Source of the DNA: Turbatrix aceti | Lineage: Eukaryota > Nematoda > Chromadorea > Rhabditida > Panagrolaimidae | Direction of reading: 5' to 3' | DNA length: 64,000 nucleotides | Assembly: GCA_963969345.1 (NCBI GenBank) | Contig: OZ017768.1 | Coordinates: 2,194,718-2,258,717, forward strand | Shown: positions 11,201-22,318 of the stretch, piece after piece | How the letters are laid out: each line of letters opens with the position of its first letter | Numbering within the stretch: position 1 is the stretch's first letter | The notes under the pieces: model-generated | Told to the model about the DNA's origin: nothing | Seen by the model: the letters and a program-made list of their open reading frames with translations, nothing else | Databases searched by the model: none | Program-made: the position numbers and the translations under genes

Positions 11201-12980
11201 TTTATTTACCTTTTTCCAGTTAATCATGGTATAACAAACAGCAGTTATATTTTTCGTCCAAATGTTTTTTATTACTTTATAAGCAGACTCCAAGGAGTAA
11301 TCAAAAATGTGTGCAAATATTATAGTACATTTTTGCAGAGCCTCAGGGGAAAAAGCGGACAACTTACTATGAACTGATATCTACATATGTATTTATTTTG
11401 TTGCGTGTATTTTTTATAAATATTTTTTTTGTATTTTTTTTATTTGATATATTATTTTTAGACCACTGTATATTTTTTACACAGCTAAAACCTCATTTTT
11501 TCCAATTTTGTTTGTTTGTTTAAATAATTTTAATTAAAATTTTTTACCAAAAAAGGAACGTTATTATTTTTTTCGGATTAACGTGGAAAGGATCAGTTAT
11601 TTTTTTAATGTATTGAAATAAGTATTATACAAAAAGCAGAAAGTACAGTGTTTTTGTTTTTTTTCATACTGATTAGGAATACATCAAAATATAATACAAA
11701 TATTACATCAAATATGCAGAATATTTTTTTAAGAGCATAACTCGTGATTTACAGTTTACCGATATATATGTGTCTGCAACCGATATATATATGTAATATT
11801 ATAATTAATAAATTTTGCAAATGAAAGTGATCAGTGGCAATATTTTGTGCAATCAACCAACGATTATGCATAAAAAAAATCCATTAAAAAATCACAACCG
11901 GGTTGAAACAGACAGTTATGACATTGTAACATTGATCTACATAAAACAGAGCAAAACCGAAGGCCTCAGAGTGCAGCCCATTTCGTTAATGAAACGCACC
12001 ACGTACAAGAACAATCGACCAGGTAACAACTGATGTAAAACAAGGGGGAAACAACAAAATGAAATGGCCTCTGATCTCCCCTTCCTTTTTTTAGTCACTT
12101 CTGTCGTGTCTGCCTATTCACGTGTCACGTCGCCGACCTTTTGAGTCCAACACGTACCAATACGCATCAAGGTACTTACTTAGGCGCAGTTGAAATTTGA
12201 ACAAAAAAGGAGTTGAGGCAGACAGGAGGAAATCTTTACCATCAAAAAGAAAGGTAAAAACAGGTTTTTGATTCGACATGATTTGACACTCCATTTTGCC
12301 TTTGAAATGCGTCGCCGATTCAATCGTTGTTTCTGACTGACTGAGCGTGTATGTAGAGGCCCAAGTTCAGTTATTGAGTCTTTTGTTAACTTCCGTTGCT
12401 CCTGCGCAACATAAATTGGCGTCTGAGAACGCGAAAGTTGAAAAGTTGACATGTCAAGATTAGAAACACACTTGGTTGATTTGAAAAAAATCCAATACTT
12501 TAAAATGCAGTGAATTTTTTTTCAAATGAAAATGGTGGGGGGAAATCAATAAAATGCGATTCAATGCAGTTTTTATTTATTTATTTATCAAAATTGCTCC
12601 ATTTCCCCGGGGGGGGGGGCGACAGTTGCTCTGATCTTTCTTCGAGCTACTTCAAGTTACTTCAAAAAGTTTTCGCATATTTTTTAAAATTTCAAATTTT
12701 AAAAAGTTTTTTCAGTTCAGATGAAAATCCAGACAATTTTTGCACAAAATTTAATATATTGAGCACTGGAAACAATAGGTTTAGTGCTCAAAGGTAGAGA
12801 TCGCGCTGCACTTTTATCATTCATTATGCATAATAAAAATTTTTTTTAATGTTTTATATAAAACAAAACTGAAAACGTTAATCAACGTTGCTCACATTCT
12901 GAAAAAAACCTAAATTTTTCATTGTATGTAGCAGGTGAATACTTCTTCGCATACAAAAAGAATGGTAAATTTTGCTGCCA
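8250..12980. other. 4.7-kb gene desert
   Basis: No ORF here has splice, homology or paralog support. The stretch is AT-rich apart from three less AT-rich islands (8880-9210, 10560-11060, 12060-12440). The island at 10700-11030 is purine-rich with repeated GGGGAGG words; the ORF read on its minus strand is low-complexity Pro/Ser and probably not coding. A run of G (12609-12619) follows CCCC. I saw no tRNA-like cloverleaf. Confidence 0.45.
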
Positions 12981-12983
12981 CAG

Positions 12984-13008
12984 CGACTAAACTGTCACAG
13001 TTTAGTCG
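12984..13008. promoter_or_regulatory. Perfect 12-bp dyad upstream of receptor gene
   Basis: The arms CGACTAAACTGT (12984-12995) and ACAGTTTAGTCG (12997-13008) are exact reverse complements with a single C between them. The dyad ends 33 bp before the ATG of the chemoreceptor gene at 13042. A perfect dyad of this length this close to a start suggests a binding site for a dimeric factor; that role is inferred. Confidence 0.45.
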
Positions 13009-13041
13009 TTTGGTTTTACAACGGCTACTAAGAACAACAAA

Positions 13042-14105
13042 ATGTTGGCTGATGACAAATCTCTTGAATCCTTCATCTGGTTAACAGACATTGTTTCGAC
13101 AAGCATCACATTTATTTTCTATACCGTTTACATTATTTGTTTTGTGAAAACTAAACACAAAATAGATGGCTATAAGTGGTTAGTTATGTACCAGGATTTT
13201 TGGTATTTTGTCTTACACATGCATTATGCCATCACAAGACCATATTATTTGCCTCCTTTATCCGGTGGAATATTACTGGGATGTTTTCGAAACGGTTCAT
13301 GGTATATCACGTTTCTTGTATTTCAAGGTGGTTATATGTCGTTGTTGAATGCAATTATTGGTTCATTTGTATGCTTTATATACCGTTATTCATTGGTAAA
13401 ATATTTAAAAAGTATTTAACAATTGCCAACATTTACAGTTCGAATTTTCAGATCGTCAACGGAAAATTTGCAAAATTTGTTCATTCAAAACATTTTTACA
13501 TTTTCTTTATATTATTCACAGTGTTCATTCTCTTATGCTCTATTGGAGCATGTGAGCTTATGTACTATACTGTCACGATTCTTGATATCGAGCACGGTCT
13601 TTTTGCCTATCCAAAATACGAAGCATACAGCAATGAATCATCACTAATTATTGTAGATCGAACTAATTTTGCCAAAGTTACGGTTGTTTCCGTGACACTT
13701 GTTCTAATCATGTATTGTGTTATCATTTTAATCTGCCGCTTTTGCATCAATCGTCTGCAAGAGCTCAAAAAACAGGGAAGCAAAAAAAGCTCTACACAAA
13801 ACTTTCAAATACTTCTTGCCTACAACGTGATCCAGAGTATTATACTCTTCACATTTGCTCTCTTTCCGATGCTTACATTGTGCGCCATTTTTTATTTTCT
13901 AATTGAAGCAAGAATATTTATCAACATGTTGCACTGTCTGATATACTACAACGCAAGTGTCCATTGTGGAACAACGCTTATCATGATAGGCCCCTACCGG
14001 GAGTACTGGATGTATCACTGTCCTTTTGTAAAACCCAAAAATGTGGTTCGTATTAAGACTGTGAGCAACCAAAAAAGTTTTAAGAATACCGTTGCACAAC
14101 ACTAG
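13042..14105 (+). CDS. Seven-transmembrane chemoreceptor, Srh/Str superfamily-like
   Basis: Exon 1 is 13042-13395 and exon 2 is 13452-14105, joined across a 56-bp intron (TTG|GTAAAA..TTTTCAG|ATC). The product has 335 residues with about seven hydrophobic segments. Family signs are the PYYLPPLSGGILLGCF segment after TM2, the FVCFIYRYSL motif at the end of TM3, and a C-terminal GPYREYW following TM7 in a Leu/Ile-rich context. These match the general layout of nematode Str-superfamily receptors (especially Srh/Sri types). Such receptors usually act in the cilia of sensory neurons through G proteins. A short decayed copy of the 3' end lies at about 14990-15110, showing the gene has been duplicated. 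Confidence 0.8.
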
Positions 14106-14598
14106 TTTTTTCGTAAATATGCATTGTACTTTTTTTGAAACGAAATAAATCGCAACGAGAAAATGAACAAGGAACACATCAGATTAGTGGTATACAAACA
14201 GGTGTCACTGTTGTTCAAATTCAATTAGATTTGCAGGTGAAATATCCAAAGTTGTTCAAATCACCAATTTTCAGCGCTCGCTCTGCTCGCGCGCGCTCTC
14301 TGAGCAATTCAACTTTTTGTGCTTGCTGGGTTCACGCTCTTTGAACTCCTAAAATTTTCGCCCTCGCTTCGCTCCCGCTTCTTGAAGGAAACTTGACGTT
14401 TTGTGCCACAGGCGTCTCTATTTTTTCAAATTAAAAAAAAAAATTAATTATGCGGAAGAAAGGACATCAGTTATTTTCAACTTTTATCACCCCATGATTC
14501 AGTAAAATCTTGTCAGCAAGGTAACAACTTTTTCATTGTCAAGCTATGCAGTTCTGAATCAGGCATGAAAATGGCCTGCCGAAGCCCGGCCCAGCCAG

Positions 14599-14633
14599 GG
14601 CTCGCCCAGGCAATGGCCAGGCTTGGGCGAGCC
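14599..14633. repeat. GC-rich hairpin
   Basis: GGCTCGCCCA (14599-14608) and TGGGCGAGCC (14624-14633) form a perfect 10-bp stem around a 15-nt loop. It sits in a CCCGGCCCAGCC-rich patch inside otherwise AT-rich DNA, so it is probably the end of a transposable element. Confidence 0.5.
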
Positions 14634-14989
14634 TGTGACTTTTCAGTAGGCGAGGGAAAAACCCGGTATTTAATCAATAATTTAAAAAATATGAAAAATC
14701 AACAGTACTTTAGTTATTTTTAGCAAAATTTATTCTCTACAGATAAAAAAACATGGTATTTTGCGTAAAAACCAGTAATTTATGTAATTTATATAACGAT
14801 TGGCTGCCATTTTTTACAAAAATTTGAAAAGAAACAGAATGGATAATTTCGGACTGGGCCAGAAACAGTTATCTGAATTCAGTTTTGATTGATTTCGGAA
14901 CAGTTTTTGTGAATTCTAAAACATTTGGTTCAACCAGCTAGCATCAGTTATTCACAAAATCTTAAAAAATCTCACATTATGCGTGTTAT

Positions 14990-15110
14990 TCTATTTTGAA
15001 CTTGAAGCAAGAATATTTACGGGAAGTATTGGATGTCTCATTGCCCGCTTATAAAATCCAAAAATATTGTACATGTTTGTAGCCAAAAAGGTTTTTATGC
15101 TATTTTGGCA
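14990..15110 (+). pseudogene. 3'-end relic of the Srh/Str-like receptor
   Basis: The stretch resembles the last coding part of the receptor at 13042-14105: GAAGCAAGAATATTTA, then GGGAGTACTGGATGT-like and AAATCCAAAAATATTGTA words occur in the same order. Large parts of the TM7 region are deleted and the reading frame is not kept. Confidence 0.6.
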
Positions 15111-15677
15111 TTATACATATTTACTATGATTTTATTTACTACTTTTAATTTAAAAATAGTTTTTGGTACTATGTACTGTATGTCGTTTTTTTTTAATAAA
15201 TCGTAACTGCGATGATACCTAATTAGTAATTAGTATGGGCAAGACGATTGACCATTGACTTTGATTGATCTTGCAGTTATTGGAAACTTGTGACTCGCAC
15301 AACTTGGTAACAATAAATGCTTTTTTGAAAACTAAAACAAATTGACACAGAACTGAAGCGTTTCCATTGTCAGTTCCCATCGCCGAGATCTTTTGTTCAA
15401 CGCCAGATCACACTCATCTCCTCCCCGCCGAAGAATTCCGACAATGCGTCACAAAGTCTTAGGCGCCCATTCATCCGTTCCCTGCTCTCTTTGGGCATGC
15501 GCGGCCACCAAGTGGCTGATCGACTGACGAGGTGGGAAAAAGGCAGCTTTATTGACCCCAAACCGCATACACAGGTGGGCAGGGCGGTTCGATGCCACTT
15601 TTTTTGTGGCCAGCATTTTGTGTTCATTCGCTCAATAACTCGTCGGTTATCGACTGCTCTGACCACTGTTACTGCTC

Positions 15678-16962
15678 ATGGAATCCACACAACGTCCAAA
15701 GCCGCGGAGATACGACGCAAAGGTACAGACACTCTTCAAGCTTGTTCGAGAGAATCGGGTTGAAGAAGTTCGAGAAATTCTGTCGTCCGGGAAGATGCAT
15801 CCTGACGCCAATGATGGCGATTTTATGAATTCGCTCATCATCGCGTCAAAACTTGGTTTTGAGAAAATGGTTGGTATTTTTAATTTTTTCAAAAACATAC
15901 TTTTTTTTAATGTTAATCAAAAGGGCAGACCAGTTTTTTTTAATTTGAAACGAAAAATTTTTAGGTAAAAGTATTCATCGAAGCAGGCGCCAACGTAAAC
16001 GACTCAAACCAGCTCGGCATCACTCCGGTCCTCGCAGCCTGCGCAGGTGGCCACGTAGCTGTCTTGAACGCGCTCATCAACGCCGGGGCTTACATGACGC
16101 CTTCGGACCTCGGCATGACTCCCATTGGCATGGCCTGCGCGCATGGGCAGTTCGAGGTCGTCAAGTACCTCGTGCACTACAAGCTCTGTTCCCTGCCTCC
16201 GGAGAACGACAAGAATGACGCCTGCATTGTTCCCTCGCCTCTGATGATGGCTGCCATGAACGGACACGTCGATATTCTTTTTTACTTCCTTGCTCCGAGG
16301 TTTGTACACGCATTTTTACAAACCACAGTTTTTTTCAATTTTAATTTTTTGCAATCGTTATTAAAAAAAACTGCGTCTATTCAGTTTTTTGTAAAAAAAT
16401 ATTTTAAAACTTATCTCATTTTTTGTAAAGTTGTTCGTTTTGTGCAATTTATCACCATTTTTAGACTAACCGCGATCCGCGAACTCACAGGTCTGCCCAA
16501 CGAAGCGCAAGAAGCCCTGAAGACGTCGATCTCTCTCCTCCCAACCATCATGCCCCCGATCGATATTGACAAGCCGGCAGACACGTTTTTCAATCTCAAT
16601 CTCCTGGCGTTCATGGCCGTCCTCCGCAACAAGGACATGGTCTCCGTGCTCCTGGACTTTGGCGCTGATCCCAACTATCGACTCAAGAGCGGACGAACTG
16701 TTGCCGAAGCTGCGAAGAGATACAACTGTCCTCTGGGTTTGTCTAACGCCACAAGTGGTAAGTTTTGAGACCTTCAGTTTTTTGTTCAACTTCCATTTTT
16801 TTTCTAGAATCCAATGCATCATCGCGAGTGTCGACGTCGTCAACCGATTACATCTTTGACGTCTCAAACGGCGACAAATCGTTCAAAGGACTCCGGAAAT
16901 TCTTTTCGAGACTAAAGAAGCCCCTAACGAGCTCCAAGGATGGCCAGAAGACACGCGAATAA
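15678..16962 (+). CDS. Ankyrin-repeat protein
   Basis: Four exons: 15678-15869, 15965-16299, 16465-16757 and 16808-16962. All junction phases agree and the product is 324 residues. Ankyrin repeats run from about residue 15 to 265. The clearest is the consensus block GANVNDSNQLGITPVLAACAG; others are DLGMTPIGMACAHGQFEVVKYL, a PSPLMMAAMNGHVDILFYFL repeat and the later LLAFMAVLRNKDMVSVLLDFGADPN repeat. The C-terminal 60 residues are Ser-rich, then basic (FFSRLKKP). No catalytic or membrane domain is visible, so it is most likely a cytoplasmic binding or scaffold protein. The donor after exon 1 is ATG|GTTGGT, a variant used repeatedly in this window. An AATAAA-like signal lies at 17140. Confidence 0.85.
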
Positions 16963-16969
16963 GTCTTTG

Positions 16970-18200
16970 GTTTTCATTTACCCATTTTCCCCGTAATTCT
17001 CGATCTCTAAGAGAAACCCTTTTGTCGCGCAGTATTTTAGTGCTTTGCATTTTTTTGAAGCCACGTAACCCATCCTGCAAGCCTTTGTAATCTTCCGGCT
17101 GCTTTTAATTTTTGTTACTCTGGTTTTTTTGCCAATACGAATAAATGCCTTCAAGACTATACACGAATTTAGTTTTGACAACATTTCAGAATTTGTGATG
17201 CTCAGTTTTTTTATTACTAAAACGTTTTGATTCGAAGATCCCTACAGTTCAATTTTTTTTACGTCAAAATGTTTCTGAAGGTCGCGACATTATACTAATC
17301 AGTTTTTGCATTTCAGTGAATGAAAATAAAAGTTGGCAAAACTTACTTTTTTGTATGATAAACCGTAAGTAATTTTTATCAATTGAAAGCCATATTATTC
17401 TTTTTTCAATTTTTACAATAAAAAACTGTTGTTGCTCTATTTTACCCCCCACGTCTTCATAGTTATAAAAAAACGATCGGATAATGGGGATCCGTCTAAA
17501 CGAGTTCTCCAGAATCATTCCTGGACGATTGTAGCTCCGTCAGTTTTATATAAATTTTAAAAACCATTGTGTTCTTCATGTTGAAAATTGATTTACACTT
17601 TTTTTTCTAATGCAAAACACTCGTTATGCAATCAGTTATGAATGCGATGACTGTTCTAAATATCTCAGATATTAATTCTTATTTTATTCTAAAATAACTT
17701 TTGAATTTTACAACATTCAAATGTCGATTTTTGAATAAATAAACAGCTTTATTTCTCAAAACAAATATTTGAAGTTTTATTTGAAGCAAATTTCGATATT
17801 TTGATGATATCGGAGAAGTTAGATTAAAAAACATTAACCCACTTGAAATTCTTAAATACGTTTATGTTTTACATAATTTACTTTTTATATAATAAATGTT
17901 TAAAAATAAAAAAAGTACACCACTTTTATGTCAGTTAACCTTCGACCTGACCGCACGCGAGCATCAATACTTTATTTCCAATAAATATCGATTTGGTCGT
18001 AAAAAGCATGTTTTACACAAGGTGCGGTGTATATGATAGTTTAGCTAACCGCATCGAGATAGTTTGTAAAATAATTAGATTATTTAAAAACATGAAACCG
18101 GTTTGTTTGCGATAGAAAAAAATTCATGTACATATTCTTTGTATTCTTTGCCGCGTTTCGAGTTTTTCTGAAAACCTTGTTTTAATTTATTTTATTTCAG
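16970..18200. other. Intergenic, no gene seen
   Basis: AT-rich. Six CAGTT words occur on the plus strand between 17200 and 17940. Palindromic AT-rich words (TTTATTTGAAGC, ATAAATA) are present but no structured element was resolved. Confidence 0.4.
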
Positions 18201-18207
18201 AACTAAA

Positions 18208-19523
18208 ATGCGTCCATTGTCTTCGGCATATCATCATAATTTATTTTCCAATGTGATTGCAAACAATTTTGACACTATTAAGCTTCGAAACCTAGCTTTG
18301 GCTTCTCCGGAAATGTCACTCTCATTTGGCAATTTTATGAAGCACTCATATTTTATATACGAAGGCGATATGGGGCGTTTGGAAGTAAGTTTCCTTGTTT
18401 TCCGTCATTCAGTGACATGTTTAGTCTTTAGGGTTCACCAAGCAGTAAGATCACTTTGAAACCCACTGATAAAAAGCGTGATGCGGCATACTGGATTGCG
18501 CCGTTTGTCCAAAAACTTGAAATTAACCGGATTAATGAAAACGAAGACATGCTTTTTTTAGAAAAAGTTATTAACAACAATAGTTTGTTAATCTTTCAAA
18601 GTTTTATCTTCAATAATACAGCTTTTAGATCTTTTAAAACTTGACGTGTCAAAGCTCAAAAAAGAAAAAGAACTTTCGCTACCAGTTGTTAAACATTTAA
18701 TATCGAAAACTCAGTTACTCGTCAGCAATGTTTCGTATCTTAGCAGCATTCAAACACAATTCCCTGTAATTGAAAAACTTTTATTACGAGATGCAACTTT
18801 TCGGTCGAAAAATGAGTTATCCGTAAGCTTATTTCGCGAAACAAAAAAATCTGTTATCTGTAACTTTTTTTTCAGAGTAATGATGGACTTAAAACATTAG
18901 AAATGGTTGTTGACGATGAATACGTAATTGACGATCAAAATCCTGGTACTCGTTGTGATGTAACAAGTGCTTTTATTCACATACTCCACTTATCCAAAGC
19001 CATATTCCAAAATACACAGCATATTTGCCTAAATTTTATCAAAGATCGTTCTTCTAAAGACGTAAAAGAGTTATTCACCTGTTTAACCACCTATTCATCA
19101 AGAGTCAAAAACATCGTTATCAACTACAGATATTTATACGGTTTTCCAAATGAAAAGGAACCAACGGCTGCTGATATTTGTGATACAGTGAAAAAAGAAT
19201 TCATCAATCTAATTGATGTCCTTAAAACTTTTCCAAAACATATGGATGTCAAAATTAATTTTAAAATTATTGAAAATGCGTTTCGTTTTCAAGATCCAAT
19301 TGATTTTGAGTTTTCTCCAGAAAACTTCAAGGATACTTCTGGCGACTGGACGTCGACAAACACAGGCTGTCAAACTCAAGTAACAGAAAATGTAAAATTT
19401 TCATTTCAATTTGAAGAACAAATTTCTTGTCAGAAAGCCTTTCCTACGCTAGGCGGACTTGCAACAAGCCAAAAATCAGCAAACCAAAAACCTGACCAAA
19501 GCTACGATTGGAGAAAGAAATGA
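18208..19523 (+). CDS. F-box-like protein of a locally duplicated family
   Basis: Four exons: 18208-18384, 18432-18566, 18622-18822 and 18876-19523, giving 386 residues. The N-terminal 45 residues (MRPLSSAYH.. then LRNLALASPEMSLSF) look like a divergent F-box: hydrophobic positions followed by a Leu-rich R-N-L-x-L-x-S-x-E core. The middle is helical and Leu-rich; the C-terminus is low-complexity Ser/Thr/Gln. A related first exon with the same splice site is at 27236-27057 on the minus strand. The junction 18566/18622 uses a weak donor (AAA|GTTATT) and was chosen because it is the only one that keeps phase. If the F-box reading is right, the protein would recruit substrates to an SCF ubiquitin ligase. 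Confidence 0.65.
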
Positions 19524-19529
19524 CGACCA

Positions 19530-20010
19530 AATTGAATCCAGACGCTCCACGCGGGGAACGAGGGGGGGAACCTAGACCCGAACTCAAACCGAAATTTTTT
19601 TTAACATCGCGTCTTGCGAAGTCAAATTTTCGGTAGTTGATACATAAATTTGAACAAAAGGGACTGTTTTTATGTACAAACTGGTTCACCAGTACCTTAA
19701 AAAATTTTCTAATTATATTACATAATTATATTTTGTTTTGTTGTCAGTTTAACACGTAGGTGCCTTAATTTCCGTTTAATTTGACCTATAAGACATCTAC
19801 GGGAAACAACATAAAATGCCTAATGTTGAATAGTATTTTTTATCATTGTGCTCACGATTAACTATACCGTTCAATTCTTGCCTCTGGTAATTATCAATAT
19901 CTGCTAAACACAATAAATACCTAATATTGTGACATCGAGAACAACGAATATTTATATCCGCAAATGGTAAAGGAAAGACATTTATTTATACGGACACACG
20001 TACGGTGTGT
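19530..20010. other. Intergenic, no gene seen
   Basis: Follows the stop of the F-box-like gene. A purine patch (GGGGAACGAGGGGGGGAACC) lies at 19554-19573; the rest is AT-rich up to the MITE at 20013. Confidence 0.4.
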
Positions 20011-20534
20011 GTCAGAGATGGCAGATCAGATCACGTTTCGGATCAGATCAGCTCATAGATCAGATCAGATCAGGCCAGATCACAGATAATCCAGATCAGA
20101 TCACAGATAATTCAGATCAGATCACAGATAATCTAGATCAGATCACGTGGAATTCAGATCAGATCACAGATAATCCAGATCAGATCACAAATAATTCAGA
20201 TCAGATCACTAGAAATTTAAAATTTTACAACTTCAAACACGTCCGCATTGCTTGTTTTTTGAAGAATACGATAATTCTCAAAAAAAAAATTTATATTTAA
20301 CTTTTCGCGTCGAAACCAGTGTTCTCGGGAACTTGAACCCTAAATTCCGAGATTTTGAGCTGGGTCGAGTCAGATCAGATCAGATCAGATTGCAGATAAT
20401 CTAGATCAGATCACTGGTATATCAGATCAGATTGCAGATAATCCAGATCAGATCACTGTTATATCAGATCAGATCGCAGATAATCTAGATCAGATCATGA
20501 GCAAATGATCTGATCTGCCATCTCTGGTGTGTGT
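20005..20534. mobile_element. hAT-type MITE with 8-bp target duplication and GATC-repeat interior
   Basis: Terminal inverted repeats CAGAGATGGCAGATCAGATC start at 20013 and end at 20526. Immediate flanks are GTGTGTGT on both sides (20005-20012 and 20527-20534), an 8-bp target duplication. A CAGAG-type terminus plus 8-bp duplication is the hallmark of hAT elements. The 514-bp interior has no transposase; it is made of diverged copies of a roughly 21-bp unit GATCAGATCACAGATAATCC around a unique core (20215-20370). The duplication lies in a GT run, so it could be partly chance, but the inverted ends are unambiguous. Confidence 0.85.
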
Positions 20535-20606
20535 TACCAACAGCAAACGCTTTCGAACGGCGCTTTGCAAGTGAAGTGCAAATATGCCCGGCCGGGGGTT
20601 TTGATG

Positions 20607-20882
20607 TTACATTAAATTTGGTATTCGAAGAAACTCCTGAACATTTTTCTCCGTGATGTTCGTGATGAATACGATCGAATCGTAAATACGCTCCGTAATG
20701 TCCCAAAAACTATTAATGTCATATTTAATTTTGGTATGATGCCAGACAAGGACCATGATCCCGTTTTGTAAAGAAATTTTAAAATCCTCATTGTTTTGCT
20801 CAAGTTGTAATCTACAATTTCTCACCTGAGGTATTTTTGCTACCTTCAATGCATTTATATCATAATAATCAGTATAAAGCAT
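20607..20882 (-). CDS. Unrecognised ORF, possibly partial
   Basis: A 91-codon ORF starting ATG at 20882 (MLYTDYYDINAL). A possible donor (CAG|GTGAGA) lies within it after KIPQ, so it may be a first exon rather than a full gene. Codon content is AT-rich like the neighbouring F-box-like genes. No homology recognised. Confidence 0.3.
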   Translation of the reverse strand: MLYTDYYDINALKVAKIPQVRNCRLQLEQNNEDFKISLQNGIMVLVWHHTKIKYDINSFWDITERIYDSIVFITNITEKNVQEFLRIPNLM

Positions 20883-20953
20883 TTTTACAATCAGTCAAAA
20901 CTTGCAATTTTAATACCGGGGGTCGATATGAACAATTGGATTTGTGAGTGTGG

Positions 20954-21679
20954 TCAAAGGTGTGTCGGAGACCGCTCTTGTTGATTTTGATCTTCTTGGT
21001 CTAGTCGTGAGCCTGAAAACAGATTACAATAACGTTTTGTATAGTAAATTGGAAACCGAGGCATCGACGCCTACGTTGAGCAATCCATCAATATGTACAT
21101 ATGTCCGAGCTGGTAAATAAATTTAATAAATAGTAAATTAGTTTAAACACGATTTTCAATCGTCATACTATTATTTTTTTGAATTGTATTTAGCAGAACT
21201 ACATTATATTTACTTATTTTAGCTTACCTTCGCTTTCTGTTAAACCATTTACTGGGTTTGAAGTGGGCCGCGTAATAGGCCTAACCAGAATTAGGGGATT
21301 ATATGTCGCAGGAACAACACCTTGAATTGGTAGCTTTTTCCTTACAAAGTGTTTGATCAAGCTTTTGATGCTTGTGGACGAACCGGAGCTGTCAATACGA
21401 TACTTCTGTTTCCTTGTTTTCTTAATGTCGATGTGTTTAATCTTCTCCTAAAAAATTGTGTATTTATCAACAATGATAATTTTTTCTGTTATCAATATTT
21501 ACCTCGTCGTTCAAAGTTTTGTCATACATGATCGAGAGCGTCAACGTCGTTCTGCCGTCTATTTCTCGGAGGCGTAGCAAAAAGTCACCATTTTCGACGA
21601 GCAGTTGTGCACAGTCACTATCGCTGAGGTGTTCATGGAAGTAATCAAGACCTTGAAGGCGTGCGAAAGGACTATTCAT
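20954..21679 (-). CDS. Small SH2-domain protein
   Basis: Three exons on the minus strand: 21679-21503, 21447-21228 and 21012-20954. The phases agree and the product is 151 residues. Residues 11-105 form an SH2 domain. DYFHEHLSDSDCAQLL corresponds to the alpha-A region. GDFLLRLRE has the Arg at the phosphotyrosine-binding position (FLLR, usual FLVR). KIKHIDIKK with YRID matches the beta-D/E strands, and SIKSLIKHF is alpha-B. The C-terminal tail is short and ends in a Gln/Glu-rich stretch. There is no kinase domain in frame downstream. It therefore resembles a stand-alone SH2 adaptor or the N-terminal half of a nematode Fer-like kinase that has lost its kinase. Exons 2 and 3 lack their own ATG and were found only by reading through splice sites. 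Confidence 0.8.
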
Positions 21680-21689
21680 GATTCCTTCT

Positions 21690-22310
21690 CACAGCGCAGA
21701 ACATCGGCACAAGTATTATTTTGCGATACTTTTCTTTCGCAACGCGTAAAATCTTGATATTTTGCATTAGATCACATGCGAAATTTCTATTTTCCTATTG
21801 GTTATGCAAATGCAAAAAACATATTTAATGTATAGCAATGCCAAAAATCTGGATATGTTTCAAGAGAACATCTGATTGCTGTGTACAAGCATTTGATATT
21901 TAAAAAATATCGTGAGTAACAAGTTTGTCATTTATTTCATATATCAGTCGCAAAGGGATGATGTATCCATATAAACATTTTGTTGTTTTAAATATGCAAA
22001 TTTGTTTAATCTTGTCTTAAAACGATTATACATTTTTCCGTTTGGCATGACAGACCAAGGACTACCGCACTTAATCGAATAAACATTCACCTGGAATTTA
22101 AGACTTAAAGAAAAAACACCTGCTCAGCGTCAGAGCCCAAGACATCGTCCTTTAATCTGAAAAATACTGTAATATGATTTTTAATTAAAGTACAGATAAA
22201 AAAGTGCACCTGTTGTTCAGCAGAAACACAGTATACCCCTGTTTACAATAGTATTTCTTTTTGGTGCATTTTGCCAATCTTCTAACGAATGCAAAAAAGT
22301 GTGCTGCATA
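21690..22310. other. Intergenic, no gene seen
   Basis: AT-rich spacer between the divergently transcribed SH2 gene (minus, start 21679) and the membrane-protein gene at 22319 (plus). It should carry both promoters. Confidence 0.4.
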
Positions 22311-22318
22311 CATAAACC

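Larger units (their letters stand above)
14110..15660. other. Intergenic with repeats and a receptor relic
   Basis: Contains a C/G-rich CTCGC-type low-complexity patch (14270-14380), a GC hairpin at 14599-14633 and a receptor 3'-end relic near 15000. No intact gene is seen. Confidence 0.5.

Noticed and set aside
12180..12452. 90-codon minus-strand ORF
   Set aside because: The composition is compatible with coding, but there is no recognised motif, no flanking exon and no paralog in the window.
20013..20526. CRISPR array (regular GATC repeats)
   Set aside because: The repeats are diverged, have no unique spacers, sit between transposon inverted ends, and the genome is eukaryotic.
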